A stretch of DNA of 64,000 bases from Hepsetus odoe (lineage: Eukaryota > Chordata > Actinopteri > Characiformes > Hepsetidae). A program made the translations under genes and the position numbers. Below the pieces are notes generated by a model. That model worked only from the letters and a program-made list of their open reading frames with translations, was not told the DNA's origin and did not search any database. Positions 49,339-61,615 of this stretch are shown piece after piece; positions within the stretch are counted from its first letter, which is position 1; the number at the start of each line of letters is the position of its first letter. The DNA is taken from positions 12,876,721 to 12,940,720 of the forward strand of contig CM029369.1 of NCBI GenBank assembly GCA_017165825.1. The letters run 5' to 3'.

Positions 49339-52300
49339 ATGACCGAAACTCAGTAAGTGTTAGTTCTAATGCAGATTTTGGGTCATTTATCTCGGATGTA
49401 TTCTTTCAGAATCACGCACGTTTCCTAAAACTTTTCCCTGTCTTTAAGCCTGCCTGCTAGCATGTTGATCTTTACTTGTCAGCATTAGTTCAGCTCTTGC
49501 AGCTGGAACAAGCTCGTCTTTAAAATATCAAGGAAAAATATCGTAAAACCTACGGTAAATATAGCAACCTAAAATGAATAAACGCTTGTTAGCAGGCTAG
49601 CCTGCTGCTTAGGCGCTAGCTGTGCATGTCGCTGGCGGGTGCAGCTCGGATGGTGTGCAGCCTTGTGTTCTGGTCGGTGGTGTGCACGTTAAGTTGAGCG
49701 CGCTCTCGGTTTCTGTGCAGTTTGCTGGCCGCTGTCCGAGCAGGCTAGGCTAGGCTAACTCTCTCTGTGACTGCTGTGATCTGCAGGTCGGATCTGGCGG
49801 GGCAGCAGGTCGCTGGAGAGAAAACCCCCATCCAGGTGCTCCATGAGTTCGGCGCTAAAACCGGCCGACTGCCCGAGTACGTCCAGGAGCGCGCGGACGG
49901 AGAGGCGCACCAGCCCTACTTCGTCTTCAGCGTGACTGTGGGGGACATTACCTGCACAGGTGACTCACACTGACAATCAGCACCACTGCTCATTATTATT
50001 GTTTTAGACATAGTAGTAGTTTAGGTGTTACGACTAGTAGTAACTTACCATTATTATAGTATTACTACCACTATTACTACTGATAATAATAAAAATATTA
50101 TTAAGTGAAGTGAAAACCCTTGTCATTGCGAGGTCACAGCACAGCAGACAATGAACCACAACGAAATTGGAACTCTGCTTTTAACCCATGCACACTCAAA
50201 CACCGTGCAGCAGTGGGCAGCTATTGAAAGCGCCCGGGGAGCAGTGACAGGGACGGCACCTTGCTCAAGGGTACCTCAGGGCAACCTATTGGGAAGGGGT
50301 TCGGGGGTGGCAGTTGTCCAGTGGTAGGATACTTGCCTATGGACCTATGGCTCAAGAGGTCCCCGGTTTGAATCCCACCTCTGGGTCCCTGAGCAAGACC
50401 CTTAACCCTGAGTTGCTCCAGGGGGACTGTCCCTGTAATTAGGACATGGAAGTCGCTCTGGATAAGAGCGTCTGCTAAATGCTGTAAATGTAAATGTAAA
50501 TGAAGGGTTCAAACCCCCGATCCTCCGATCACATGGCTAACACCCTAAGCACTAGGCCACCGCTACCCACATTCCTACTACTATTACAACTGCTATTAAA
50601 AATAACAGTACTAAGCAACTTCCTCAAAGGAGGCTATAGTGTGCAGTCTGCACTGAGTGTGGTACGAAGTGAGCAGCTAATAAACATGGAGACTGAGAGG
50701 AGATTTAGACTTTTGATATATGATAAAACTTGAGCTGCAAAGTTTAGTTGAAATGCTATTGCTTTTCCTCGGCAGGTCAAGGGCCCAGTAAAAAGGCCGC
50801 CAAACAGGAGGCAGCTGAAGCTGCTCTGAAAGCGTTGGAATTAGACCCTGACAATAAGTGAGTAATTAACATTACATAGAACGTAATTAACACTGAAACA
50901 GACACTCTAGCACTGAGAAAAACATTCACAGCAGACCAGCCACTAATAACAACTGCCATTTTATCACCTTTCTTCTTTTTCTTCTTCTTTCGGCTGCTCC
51001 CCTTAGGGGTCACCACAGTGGATGTTCAGTTGTCCGTGTAGTGATTTGGCAAAAGTTTTACACTGGGTGCCCTTCCTGATGTAAATCTCCCCATTTATCT
51101 GGGCTTGGGACCGGCGCAAAGAAATACACTGGCTTGTGCATCCCTAGCACTGCAGATAAAATGAGATGCACTAGAGGAGTGGTCCCCAACCTTCTTTGCA
51201 CCACGGACCGGTTTCATGTTAAACAATATTTTCATAGACTTTACTCATTTTTTGCTTGTTCTTGGGCTTAATTTTTTATGTACCGTATCACTTGACCAAG
51301 ACGAGTGTTTTTTCTAAATAAAAAAGTCTTTTAGACTCTGATAATAATAGTAATAATAATAATAATAATAATAATTTTTATTTATATAGCACCTTTCTCA
51401 ATTCCAAGGTCACTTTACAGAGCAAGATAATCAAAAATATTTTATCAGTATTTCTGTGCAGCCCGGTACCAAATGACCCATGGACCGGTGCCAGTCAGCG
51501 GCCCGATGGTCGGGGACCACTGTACTGGAGCATCAGGTCATCATGACCATTGTCAAGCATCAACCAACAGGGGTTTAAACTCCCTGTTACTGAGCAGTGG
51601 AACTGCATTTTCTGAAGTGATGAAGCAGCATCTGTCACGGGACGATGTTAAGGACTGGACGCCAACGCAGAGCTGAGAGCTTTGTACTGGACTTTAATGA
51701 CGGATAACGTGCACAGAACTAAACATATTAACCAAAATAACAAATGTAAAACATAACCCGAGTAAATTCACAGTGCGCACACAGTATAACCAGCGCCCTG
51801 CTCTGGTTCACTGGGGCTTATAACTCCAACCCCAATGAGACACACCTGGCCCCCAAGCCCAGGTGCGCATAATCATAGCAAACCCTCTACTGGCACAGGA
51901 CCGTTACAGCATAAAAGTTGGAGTAACATTTGTGATCCAGAACCAATCATCCAATCATCAGCACATCACTAATAATCTTAAGACTTAATGCAACCAAATT
52001 TGCTTAATCTTACAGCTATTCATGTATAAGTGTTTACAAAATACTTAACATGTAAAGTGTGGTAAAAATGTGACTACACTGTCATTATTTATAGCTTCAC
52101 CTAACATGTTCTCATGTATTTCAAAGCCCTCACACTGCAAGAGTTGAAAATAATGGTTATGGTGCTGAAACAAATGACCAACCCAATCCAGTAGGAATTT
52201 TGCAGGTATGTCACTCACTGCACTTTGTAAAATAAGCCTTACAAACCTTAAATAGGTGTAGAAGATTCATTTCCTGATGTTGGGAAGAAGTTCACCCTAG

Positions 52301-53331
52301 ACAATGTTCTATAACAGTGTGGCAGTTTTACCCTGTTTGATTATGGACACCTTCCATCCTCTTGATCTGTGCACTCTCCCTAGGAGCTTGCAATGCAGAG
52401 GGCATGGCGCCTGCCAGAGTATGTGGTGTGTTCAGAAATAGGGCCAGCTCATAGGAAAGAGTTTACAGTTACCTGCAGATTAGAGACACTTTCTGAGACA
52501 GGTATGTCGTTAGACTGTCTGTTCGTGTTGAGACAAAAAATATGTCAGACAGCCATACATTAGAGCCGTCAGATAAACGTAGGCCGCTGTATATTAATGA
52601 TCACTGCTGATTGTTTTTTTAGGTACAGGGAGCTCTAAAAAGAATGCCAAGAAGGTGGCGGCAGAAAAGATGTTGGAAAAACTCCAAAGTCTCTCAGGCT
52701 CTTCTGAGATTACATGGGTAAGGCTGGCATCCACTCACAGCCATGGGGGATCACAGTTTGCTGTTTTAACCCCTTACCCTGCGGAATGCTGAAAATCTGA
52801 TTAGCAGTTCTCTCTCACTTCTGGGCAGAATCCAAAACCAAATGTATATCTAGATAGTCTGCGGACCTCAAAGCTGGAAAAAATATCTTTACTGAGAAGG
52901 AACCCTCTCAGTATCCCAAACACTGATTATGTACAGTTGATGCTGGATCTGTCTCAGGAGCAGGGGTTTGAGGTCACATATTTTGACATAGGTGAGTTTG
53001 ATTTTGTTTTCCTGATAAAGCTAAATTGAACAAAAAAGGAGCATTCCCTGATAAAAGCCCATAAATACTATGCTACATGGTGGGGGCATATCATACTGCT
53101 ATTGTTTTTTATTGCTATTAGTGTTTTATTACTCTTACTATTTTTATTGCTAATGTGTGCATGTGTTTTGCAGATGAACTTACAGTTAATGGGCAATATC
53201 AGTGTTTGGCGGAGCTGTCCACTACACCGATTACAATCTGCCATGGTACAGGAATCTCTTGCAGCAATGCACACAATGATGCAGCTCACAGTGCTCTGCA
53301 GTACATCAAGATAATTGCCACTAGCAAATAA
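49339..53331 (+). CDS. prkra: prkra (PACT), dsRNA-binding activator of PKR and Dicer partner
   Basis: Eight exons: 49339-49352, 49787-49959, 50776-50857, 52127-52205, 52384-52501, 52623-52717, 52829-52991, 53174-53331. They join in frame to 293 residues (human PACT is 313). Three dsRBDs: dsRBD1 from KTPIQVLHEFGAKT to KALEL, with FVFSVTVGDITCTGQG and the basic helix SKKAAKQEAAEAAL; dsRBD2 from NPVGILQELAM to EKMLEKL, with FTVTCRLE and SSKKNAKKVAAEK; dsRBD3 from IPNTDYVQLMLDLSQEQGF to ALQYIKIIA. dsRBD3 binds PKR or Dicer rather than RNA. LRRNPLSIPNTDY and VNGQYQCLAELSTTPIT separate it from TARBP2. In the cytoplasm it activates PKR under stress and assists miRNA processing. Exon 4 uses an AAG acceptor. 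Confidence 0.95.
50105..50572 (-). mobile_element. SINE type B split by a type-A SINE
   Basis: The minus-strand type-B copy starts at aagtgaagtgaaaacccttg and runs to about 50290. It resumes after the type-A insertion at about 50507 with gttcaaacccccgatcctcc and ends at aggccaccgctaccc. It lies in prkra intron 2. Confidence 0.85.
50303..50506 (+). mobile_element. SINE type A nested in type-B SINE
   Basis: Complete type-A copy: head gggtggcagttgtccagtgg, box B ggtttgaatccc, core, and the tail gataagagcgtctgctaaat(gtaaat)n. Phrases like aagggttc lie on both sides (50295-50302, near 50503) and may be the target duplication. Confidence 0.85.
50972..51152 (-). mobile_element. Short RTE derivative (5' end fused to 3' end)
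   Basis: Minus strand: the RTE 5' region (gggatgcacaagccagtgta) is joined to the RTE 3' end (gtggtgacccctaaggggag cagccgaaag). About 180 bp with no coding part, so a non-autonomous family that could be moved by the RTE machinery. Confidence 0.75.
51177..51522. mobile_element. hAT-type MITE carrying an L2 3' end insertion
   Basis: Ends gagtggtccccaacc and ggtcggggaccactg form the inverted repeat. The flanking 8-mers CACTAGAG (51169-51176) and TACTGGAG (51523-51530) match at 6 of 8, fitting an aged hAT target duplication. Internal inverted parts gcaccacggaccgg and ccatggaccggtgcc also pair. Confidence 0.8.
51340..51440 (-). mobile_element. L2-like LINE 3' end, heavily truncated
   Basis: An (aat)n tail at about 51348-51373, then tttttatttatatagcacct ttctcaattccaaggtcact, the same 3' end as the L2 copy at 33625. 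It lies inside the hAT MITE. Confidence 0.8.
51633..51908 (-). mobile_element. Candidate solo LTR
   Basis: A 276-bp segment that starts TGTCACGG, ends CCGTTACA, and is flanked by gcatc (51628-51632) and gcata (51909-51913), a 4-of-5 target duplication. On the minus strand a TATAAG box lies about 90 bp from the start. No internal retrovirus-like genes adjoin it. prkra intron 3. Confidence 0.45.
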
Positions 53332-54302
53332 TTTACCCAAGAAACATTCTATATCCTTTAACTGCATTATCCTAGCCAGCTTTCCCAGCAGATTTATTGA
53401 AGATAATGAAGAAATCAGAGCCATGTAAGGAAAAACTAAAGACAGATTTCTTAAGTCTGTCGGGGCAAATGTTATTATCAATAATATTATTATTAATTAA
53501 AAAGAAAAAAACAGAAGTAAGCAGCTGATGACAGAATATTTTGTGAATTTAAACCATGCAAACCATGGTTACGTTCAAGACTAATGCTTTAGCTGCAAAT
53601 CACACAAGTCAAACACTCTTCCTTCACTGTTATTTATTCAGTATTCCTGATGGTAGTGATATTTATGTATCAAACTGTTCCAAAACGGCATACATGAGGT
53701 CCATGTAGAAATGCAGGCCAAAAGATTCTGGCAGTGAGCTGAAAAATAACTTTGTTGCGAATATGAATTTTAGAAGAGCTGTGTGAAGCACAAAAGTATT
53801 AACATTTGAAAGAAATATTTTATAAAGAGTTATGTGACGACAAATGTATATTTTTTAGATGTGTTAATTTTAATGTATCTGAACACTGTTACATGTCAGA
53901 TGCTGTATAATAATTTGTGTAATGTTTTGTTTTTATTTTGTGCATGTCATAATAATAAAAAAAAACTGCTCATCCTAGTTGTTGTTGCTCAGGTGTTTCA
54001 TTATTCAGAAAGTAAACCAGTTTGCTAGCTATTTCAGTTGATATACCCATAGTTGGAACCTAGTCTAGGATTCTACTGTAAGGCCAACTGTAAAGCAAAT
54101 ATATCTGCCAAAGTAAAATAAAGTAAAAAGGATTTTAATTATAAACTTTGCTGATTGCAATTTTCAGTATTTAGCCCCCACGTATTACAGAATCACTTGC
54201 TACTACAAGTGCTTTAAATCCATTGCACACTGAATATGTCAAAATCAGAAAAAGATTGGAGAGTGTGGGGAAACAAATTCATAAATTTACTTTGACTTTA
54301 TT
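53332..54302. other. prkra 3' UTR and convergent gene junction
   Basis: Follows the prkra stop. AATAAA at 54117-54122 is a candidate prkra polyadenylation signal. On the opposite strand AATAAA (54302-54297) could end a long osbpl6 3' UTR. If both are used the two transcripts end about 150 bp apart. Confidence 0.4.
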
Positions 54303-54601
54303 TCATTGCAGATAGCATTAATGCAAGATATGTGATGTTTAGTCAGGTCAAGTTCATTTCATTTGTTAATGTCCATCCATTCCTACAAATAAGTTTGGAC
54401 GGAACAACTTAAGCAACTTAAAAGAAAAAGAAAGAACGTGATCTGCAAAAACCATCATTCATCACAAACCATCATTCATCGCACCTTAAGAGATGTTAAA
54501 AGGAAGAATGGGACCAAATGATACCTAAAACTCTTCACTGCTTGGTTTTCATAGTGAAGTGAGAAAGATCGCTAAAATTAAAAAGACTTTGCTGTCTAAG
54601 C

Positions 54602-54636
<35 letters not shown>

Positions 54637-57600
54637 GTTGCAGAAATGCAGGAATGGATGTACAAATAAAATAAAGTACACAAAAAAACTAGCTTGGAAT
54701 CTTACTTTCAGTGAAATAGAAGCCAAAGTAAACATAAGAATCACTGCATCTATTTTTGCTTGCAATTCAAGGTTTTAGATTTGCCTGTGATATCTTTATC
54801 AGTTCAATTCTAGAGCCTGTTGAGTACAGGCATGAGGATAAGCAACCTGCTCACAGCATCACACTCTGCAGTGTAGATTCCAACGTGGAATTCAGATATC
54901 CTAAAACATTAAGTAGCCAATACACAAATTAAAAAGGAAAAAAAAAAAACTCCAGATAGACAAGGACTGGACTAGTAAGATAGGCTTATAGAACTCACCA
55001 GATGTTGACTAACAAGATAAACTGGAGTGCCATGTGAGAGGTTATTTTAAGAAACAGGAAATGGACTTAGTGTTTTGGAATGAAGTTTCAGATAATCGTG
55101 ACAATAGGAGGCACAAACAGTTCTGTTAATGCAGATGGGGAAAATTTAACTATAAAATATATGCTATTATATTTTGTGAACATTTATTCTATATAATTAA
55201 TTACTTTCAGGATATTTTATACCTAACTGGAGTAATCACAAAGAGGTGCAACTGGTAATGAGGTTAAGAACAATCAATAATAAGCAGAGCACTGCACAAG
55301 GTCCTGCAAATAGTCCTCACGATCAATAGTTAGGAAGCAAGCTTCATAAACTTTATTCATGCCTTTATCTTCTCTAGCCACCAAAAATGTTCACTAGGAC
55401 TAAATCCAAAATGTGGGGAGGTGTTTACAGCTAAAGTCTGAAGTTGTAGACTTCAACAAAATTGACCTAATTGGCAAAATATCACTAGCCATAATAATAC
55501 CAGAAAATGGTATCTCGAATGATCCGGCTCATAAAAATAATACAGATTCACAAACTTTTCCAGTAGTTTTGTATATTGGAACAAGCACTAGGTAGCAGCT
55601 GTGTACAGTGATCATGGAAAGAGATATGTATTTATACAATTGCACTTGTTCAGAGGAAACCCATTATAAAAATGGATCAATTCCTCCAGACACTACCACA
55701 GAGTGGTGAGAGATTCGTTGGTCTGGAGTTCAGGGACACAAAAAAATAAAGAAAGAAATCAATAAATAAACAAACAGCAGAAATGAAATGAAACATCTTT
55801 ATAAGGCATCAGCAATGTTCATTGGCAGGCTATGTCATGTACACATGCAATCCGAAAAACATGACAACAGATGGGCTAGATCTAAGTTCTTTACGGTCTC
55901 TGTATTGGAGGTGGAAAGCAATGAGAACCTTTCTCAATTCAAGTTATTGTGAGGCCAAAACATCTCACACAAATCGTTGTACCAGGACGCATTAGTAAGC
56001 TGACCGCATTGACTCTGTACATGCTTGTTTCAGTCAGTGATACAGATTACGGACAAAAGGTTGGGTCCAATGTTTGAAAGCATTTGGCTGCTGTCACTTA
56101 CAGCAGGAATATTGTAAGGAAAAGTGCATTGGTGTGCAGTATATAGTGTGGGTTTGGTACTTGAGAGATGTGACCTTTATGCATTACTGTGTGTTAATGT
56201 GGTTATAGATGCGTTAAGGCACAGCAAGTGGGACTGACAGAATGAGATGTGACTGTTAAAGTGAGAGAAAAGTTCTGTTAAAAGATATGTAACTGACTTT
56301 ACTAAACACATTTTTTTCTACCATCAGTTCAGTTATCTACTGATGACATTCTAATAGAGCATTTTGTGCCATATATTCTACATAAACTCGTAAATCTAAA
56401 ATAAAACATCTGACTTGGTCTCCTTGACTTGTTTGGGAGAAAAAAAAAGGTACAGCAATAAATCTAGTACAGTCAAAATTACAATGGACAGAATTAGCTC
56501 CAATATATTACACCATGATCAATATACCAAGTCCTTTTGTGAACTGGAAGGAAGCCTTTTTGTGTTTCGATCTGAAATTGGTTGTGGTAAAAATCAGACA
56601 AGAAATTCTGATTCTAATCTTTGGTTAGAATCAGAAAAAATTCCAATCATTGCCCAAAATTACTACATTTTTCACTCATGTTTTGAAAAAAACGTTTGGT
56701 TTCAATAATCAGTTGTGTAGTTTCTGACGTCTAGGCCTGTATTTATAGTTATCGTAGAATGAGAGTACTGATTCAAGGTCTTAACTGACCATCGATTGCA
56801 TTCATAAAAATTAATCTTAAACTCTTCATTTAAAGTTCTGATTCGGATAATGTAATGTGTGAAAAGTAGCAACCAGAGGTGGCCAATGGGAGACTCTGGC
56901 GCAGTAAAAAAAAACAGCAGCTGTGTTTGTTCTGAGCAGCGCTTGAGTCATGCAGCAACAAGAGGGGCTGAGGAGGTCCTAAATCTGTTGCACACACACA
57001 AATCAACTGTATACACTGCACAGCTTTGACTTCCAGCCCCAAACTTTGCACTTACATTCCATAATGCTGCATCAACTCTTGTTAATGAATAAAACACTTA
57101 AAATAATTGAATCCTCTACACAATAAAAAAAAAAACCACAAAATATTAAAACAACACTAGGCGTTGTAATTATATTTAAAGCATTCTGAATCAAGTGGTA
57201 ATACTAGAAATACTTGCCTGGGCCATATGTGACATTAAACTCAGAGGTAAATAGAGTGTAAATCATTTACCAGGTTATAGCTACAAGAGATAGCTATAAA
57301 ATACACTAAATAGTTATGTGGCTTTTTGAGCAAAATTTAGATACATAAATATTTTTTGTCTGTGGCTCAAAATGAGAGTAAAAGTCACTGGCAAAAAACC
57401 ATGTTAATGGAAATGCAGCTATTAAAAGCAAGGGATGGAAGAGAGATTGTATCCCATGGGCTGCTCAAATGCCCTGGATCAGCAGAGCTAGTTTGCTATC
57501 AGTGGCAGGCCCCCTGCAGAAGGATGTGAATCTTTGGGAGGGTCATAGGTGTATATGTTTTTGAGAACATGCTATGAAACCTGACAGTTATTTTTTTTCT

Positions 57601-58303
57601 AATCGCTGAACCATTTGAGGTAAGTCCAGTTCTTAATCCCTGGAGAAAGCTTTAAGAGAACAGATGGAGCTGAGTGAAAAGGGATGTCCCCTGCTCACAA
57701 GACATAACTGGGACTGGCTGGTCTTTTTCTGCTCTTCACTGAAAAAGAGCTCCTCAGCTATGATGTTTTACAAAAATACAGTTACGTTTTAAAACTACAA
57801 ATAAAGTTTTGACAAGTCATTATAGAATATGTCAATGAAAGCTGCCCTCTAAACATGCAAGATATTCTGTAGATACTGTATATGTAACCAAAAAGATAAT
57901 TCACACGGTCAGTTCTAAATGAAAGCACTTAAAGAAATCAAAAGGATTGGACTAAAAGCATAACAAGTAGGTTGTTAAACGGCTTCTTAAGGCAAGGACG
58001 TAACAGAAAGCCCAACAGGCTTTGTTAGGATAGCTCTACAACTGGTTACCGTGACAACGGCCCATTCTCTGCATGTTACTATGGTAAGGGAGATTCTGGG
58101 TGGGAAGGGGGCGGTGCAATGGTGTGCAGAGTATCTCTTCATTCATCATTTGCTTCCCTTCAGTGCATGACTGTAGGTGGTGTGCCAAAGCTGTTGGTAA
58201 GTTCCGTCCCACTGCGCTTCACTGTAAGCAGTATTGTGCATAGGTAAAGAAAGCTTCTGAAGTCTCTAGCAATGGTGATATGTTTTAAACAGGTTGTCAG
58301 ATG
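54303..58303. other. Long AT-rich stretch, possible osbpl6 3' UTR
   Basis: No coding exon and no LINE or SINE recognised over 4 kb, which is unusual for this window. T run at 54603-54632. Absence of transposons fits a long 3' UTR of osbpl6, but this is inference; intergenic DNA is equally possible. Confidence 0.35.
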
Positions 58304-60201
58304 CTACCACAGTTGAGGGTTTTCCATCTTGAGGAATCCTGGGTCCTTGCGCAATTCCCAGTATGTGTTATTAGACACCCATTTTTCCCTCTGGTTTGAG
58401 TCCACAGTTTTCCTGTAAATTAAAAAAATGTTAAATGGGCAAAATGATCCTGATTCTGAAAAAAAAACCTCAATATGCATTACCATAGCAGATTATAAAG
58501 GTATACTGGGAGATATTGTGATTGTACTAACAGATTAAACATGAACAGAATTAATATTTGGATAGCCTGCCTAATTTTGGACCAAATTTCTTTTTACACA
58601 GAGCCTTAAAGCTAGATTTAAACTTTTTTAACTAATCTTAATTTCCCCCCCTAAATTACACCTTTACAGAGTGCCCAGGTCATGCATTTACAGAATAGCA
58701 TTTAGAGTTGTTTTAATCCCCAATGATTAGGTTTAGCTGCACAGTAAATGAAGAAACCTTCACTTAAAATCCTCCTTAGGCTCTGCCTTCACAAAATAAT
58801 ATCTTATAGACATAACCACAGAATAGAATCTCACTTAAAAAAGCGTGGCTGGTGTTTGGTATTATTCTCTTCATGCCATTTCCTCCTTGCCCGCTGTAGC
58901 TCTTCAATCCTCTGTTTCTCAGCAGCAGCTAACTCCACCTTACCTTCTTCCAGATACCTGTAGAAAAAGGATAGGTAAAGAGTTCATAAACATTTAGAAT
59001 TGTGTTAAATTAAAATAACTTGGAATTGGATTTTACTGTCCCTGCCAAAATGATTTCATAATGCTAGTATTTCATAACTACATTTATTTGATATGATCGA
59101 ATGAATCAGATGGCTGAATTTTACATAATAGGTTTGATTTGACACTCATATTGTAACACAAAAAGCAGCATGTGTTCCTTTATGGTGGGGCAGTGGTGGC
59201 CCCAGGATCAGAAGGTCATGGGTTCGAATCCCAGAAAAGTAGGTTGCCCTGAGGTATCCTTGAGCAAGGTACCATCCCCATCATTGTTCCCTGGATGCTT
59301 TCAATAGCTGCCCCCTGCTAAACGTGTGTGTATGGGTGGAAAGCAGAGGTTGAAATTCGTTGTGGCTCACTGTATGTTGTGCCGTGTTTCATATTTACAA
59401 GAACAGTCACTTTCACTTTTTTAAATTCACAAAATATTGGCCAAAGCATTACACTAGTTCCACTGGCTTGCCTTCCTCCTAAAGTGCATCTTGGTGTCAT
59501 CGATTCCTCACGGAAGCCAACACCAAGCCTTCCAAATGACGTAAAAGAAAATGCTTCATCATATCCATGTTTCAGTTCTGATGCCTTTGCTCAGTGTTGA
59601 AGGCTAAAGTTCCTACACCTTTCTATCTAATCCAATATTACATTTTTCAGCAGTTCTGTAATACAGTGACTTTTCTTTGCCATCCTTTGCAAGCCTTTTA
59701 ACCCTGTGCACTTCAGACCTTGGGCAGCCCTGTCCCTATGCCATTTTTGCCATTTTCTCCTGTTCACCAGGTACTAAACACTGCATACCAGGAACACCTC
59801 ATAAGACCTGCAGTTTTGGAGATGCTCAGTAGTCTAGGCATCACAATTTGATTTGAATTGAATGTTCATAATTTGCTTTGAGCAATCAGCTAAGTTTGCT
59901 ACTTAACGTCTTTACAATAAAAGCATAAAATTGAAAAAAAAAAAAAAATTTATTTCCATGGTCATTAGCTATACGCTAAAGTTTAAATTGCAAAAGGCCT
60001 AGAATTTACTAGAAAGTAGATGTGCCAAATCTTCTCCACATGATGGCAGTAGCACACCTCTCTGAACTGGGAGTGAAACGCTTGGCTGCAGAGCAATGAG
60101 TCATGTTAATGTGAGCCTCTTTGAGTGTAGGTAGCAAAGATATGTATTTTATTCAGGTTTGGTTGGATTTGTTTATCCACTTGGATCTGTGACTGTGGGT
60201 G

Positions 60202-60282
<81 letters not shown>

Positions 60283-61564
60283 CATGCATATGCAAAGGTG
60301 CATAAGTATAATGTATTACGTGTATCAAAACACTAGTGTATACCTCTGCTCTGAAGTGTCTGTGGGTGTTGTTGAGATGTTGTGGGTGATGTTGGGTTGT
60401 TTACAGTGTATAAAAAAGACTGTGTAGACTGCTGAGAAAAAATTAACTGAATCCGTCTCTCTGAAATAATAAAATAATTAAGAAAAGTTTGAAAACTTTC
60501 TGTATGTGTGGCATGTATACCTCTTATTTGGTCTAATTTAAGCATCAATAAGTAAGTGTAGGTATATATATATTTACCTTTGGTCTGGCCTGAAGCGAGC
60601 ATCTGTAGGTGGAAGCAGGTCCCTCATCTCAGGACAAAGTTCATTCAGCTCAATAGCAAACCTTGTGAACCCATAGTAGAGCTCATAGTCTGTAGGCATG
60701 GAGCCTGTAAAGACACAAGACAATTCATAGAATACAGTTATGCAGCAGAATAAAATATATTATATTCAAAATACTATGCGCAAATCATTTTGTGATCTGT
60801 CTAAAAAGATTCAGATGGCCTTAATAATTAGTGGAATCTGAGGTGCAGCCATTGCAGACGTCAGTCAGTCATTTTCTGCCGCTTGTCCGAAGCGGGGTCG
60901 CAGGGGAGTGCTGGAGTCCCAGCTCACACAGGGCAAAGGACGGGGTACACACCCTGGACAGGTTGCCAGCCCATTGTGATGGGTGTGATGGGGACGGCAC
61001 CTTGCTCAAGGGTACCTCAGGCACCTTGCTCAAGGGAACCCCCGATTCTCCGATCATGCGGCCAACGCCACTAGGCCACCACTGCCCCCCCATTGCAGAC
61101 GTAGAATGTTGAAATGAACATGCAACCCAAAAAATCCATGAAAATTGCCGGTAGAATGACAGGTTTTTGAGCCACTACACAAAGTTATAGATCAACAAAT
61201 GCAAGCTTAGAGCTATTAGAGCTTCACAGACTTAAGAAATGCAGGAAATTGCAAACCATGAAGCACACATTTCTCTGGGATGCGATGAAAATACAAGACT
61301 TCCCAGGTTAATTTCTTGAATTTAAGAAGAAATGTTGGGCAAAATGTGTCTGGATACTTTTGGACATGAATAATATATCTTTTTTCAACCCTTGATAGGT
61401 GTACCTGGTCTCCAGATGCATTTAGCCGAGGGTGGAACACCACAGTAAAGACCTTCATGCCATTTTCCAAACAGCCTGTGAACCACTTTCCCCTCTTGAT
61501 CCATCACAAAGCCCTGTACCTCATTCACATTGGAGCTCCAGTAGTTTCCCTGGGTGCACGCACG

Positions 61565-61615
<51 letters not shown>

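Noticed and set aside
49339..53331. Identification as tarbp2
   Set aside because: The dsRBD3 region (LSIPNTDY, NGQYQCLAELSTTPIT) and the neighbour osbpl6 fit prkra.
60106..60427. Thr-His and Cys-Val repeat frames
   Set aside because: Translations of the (TG)n microsatellite on both strands.
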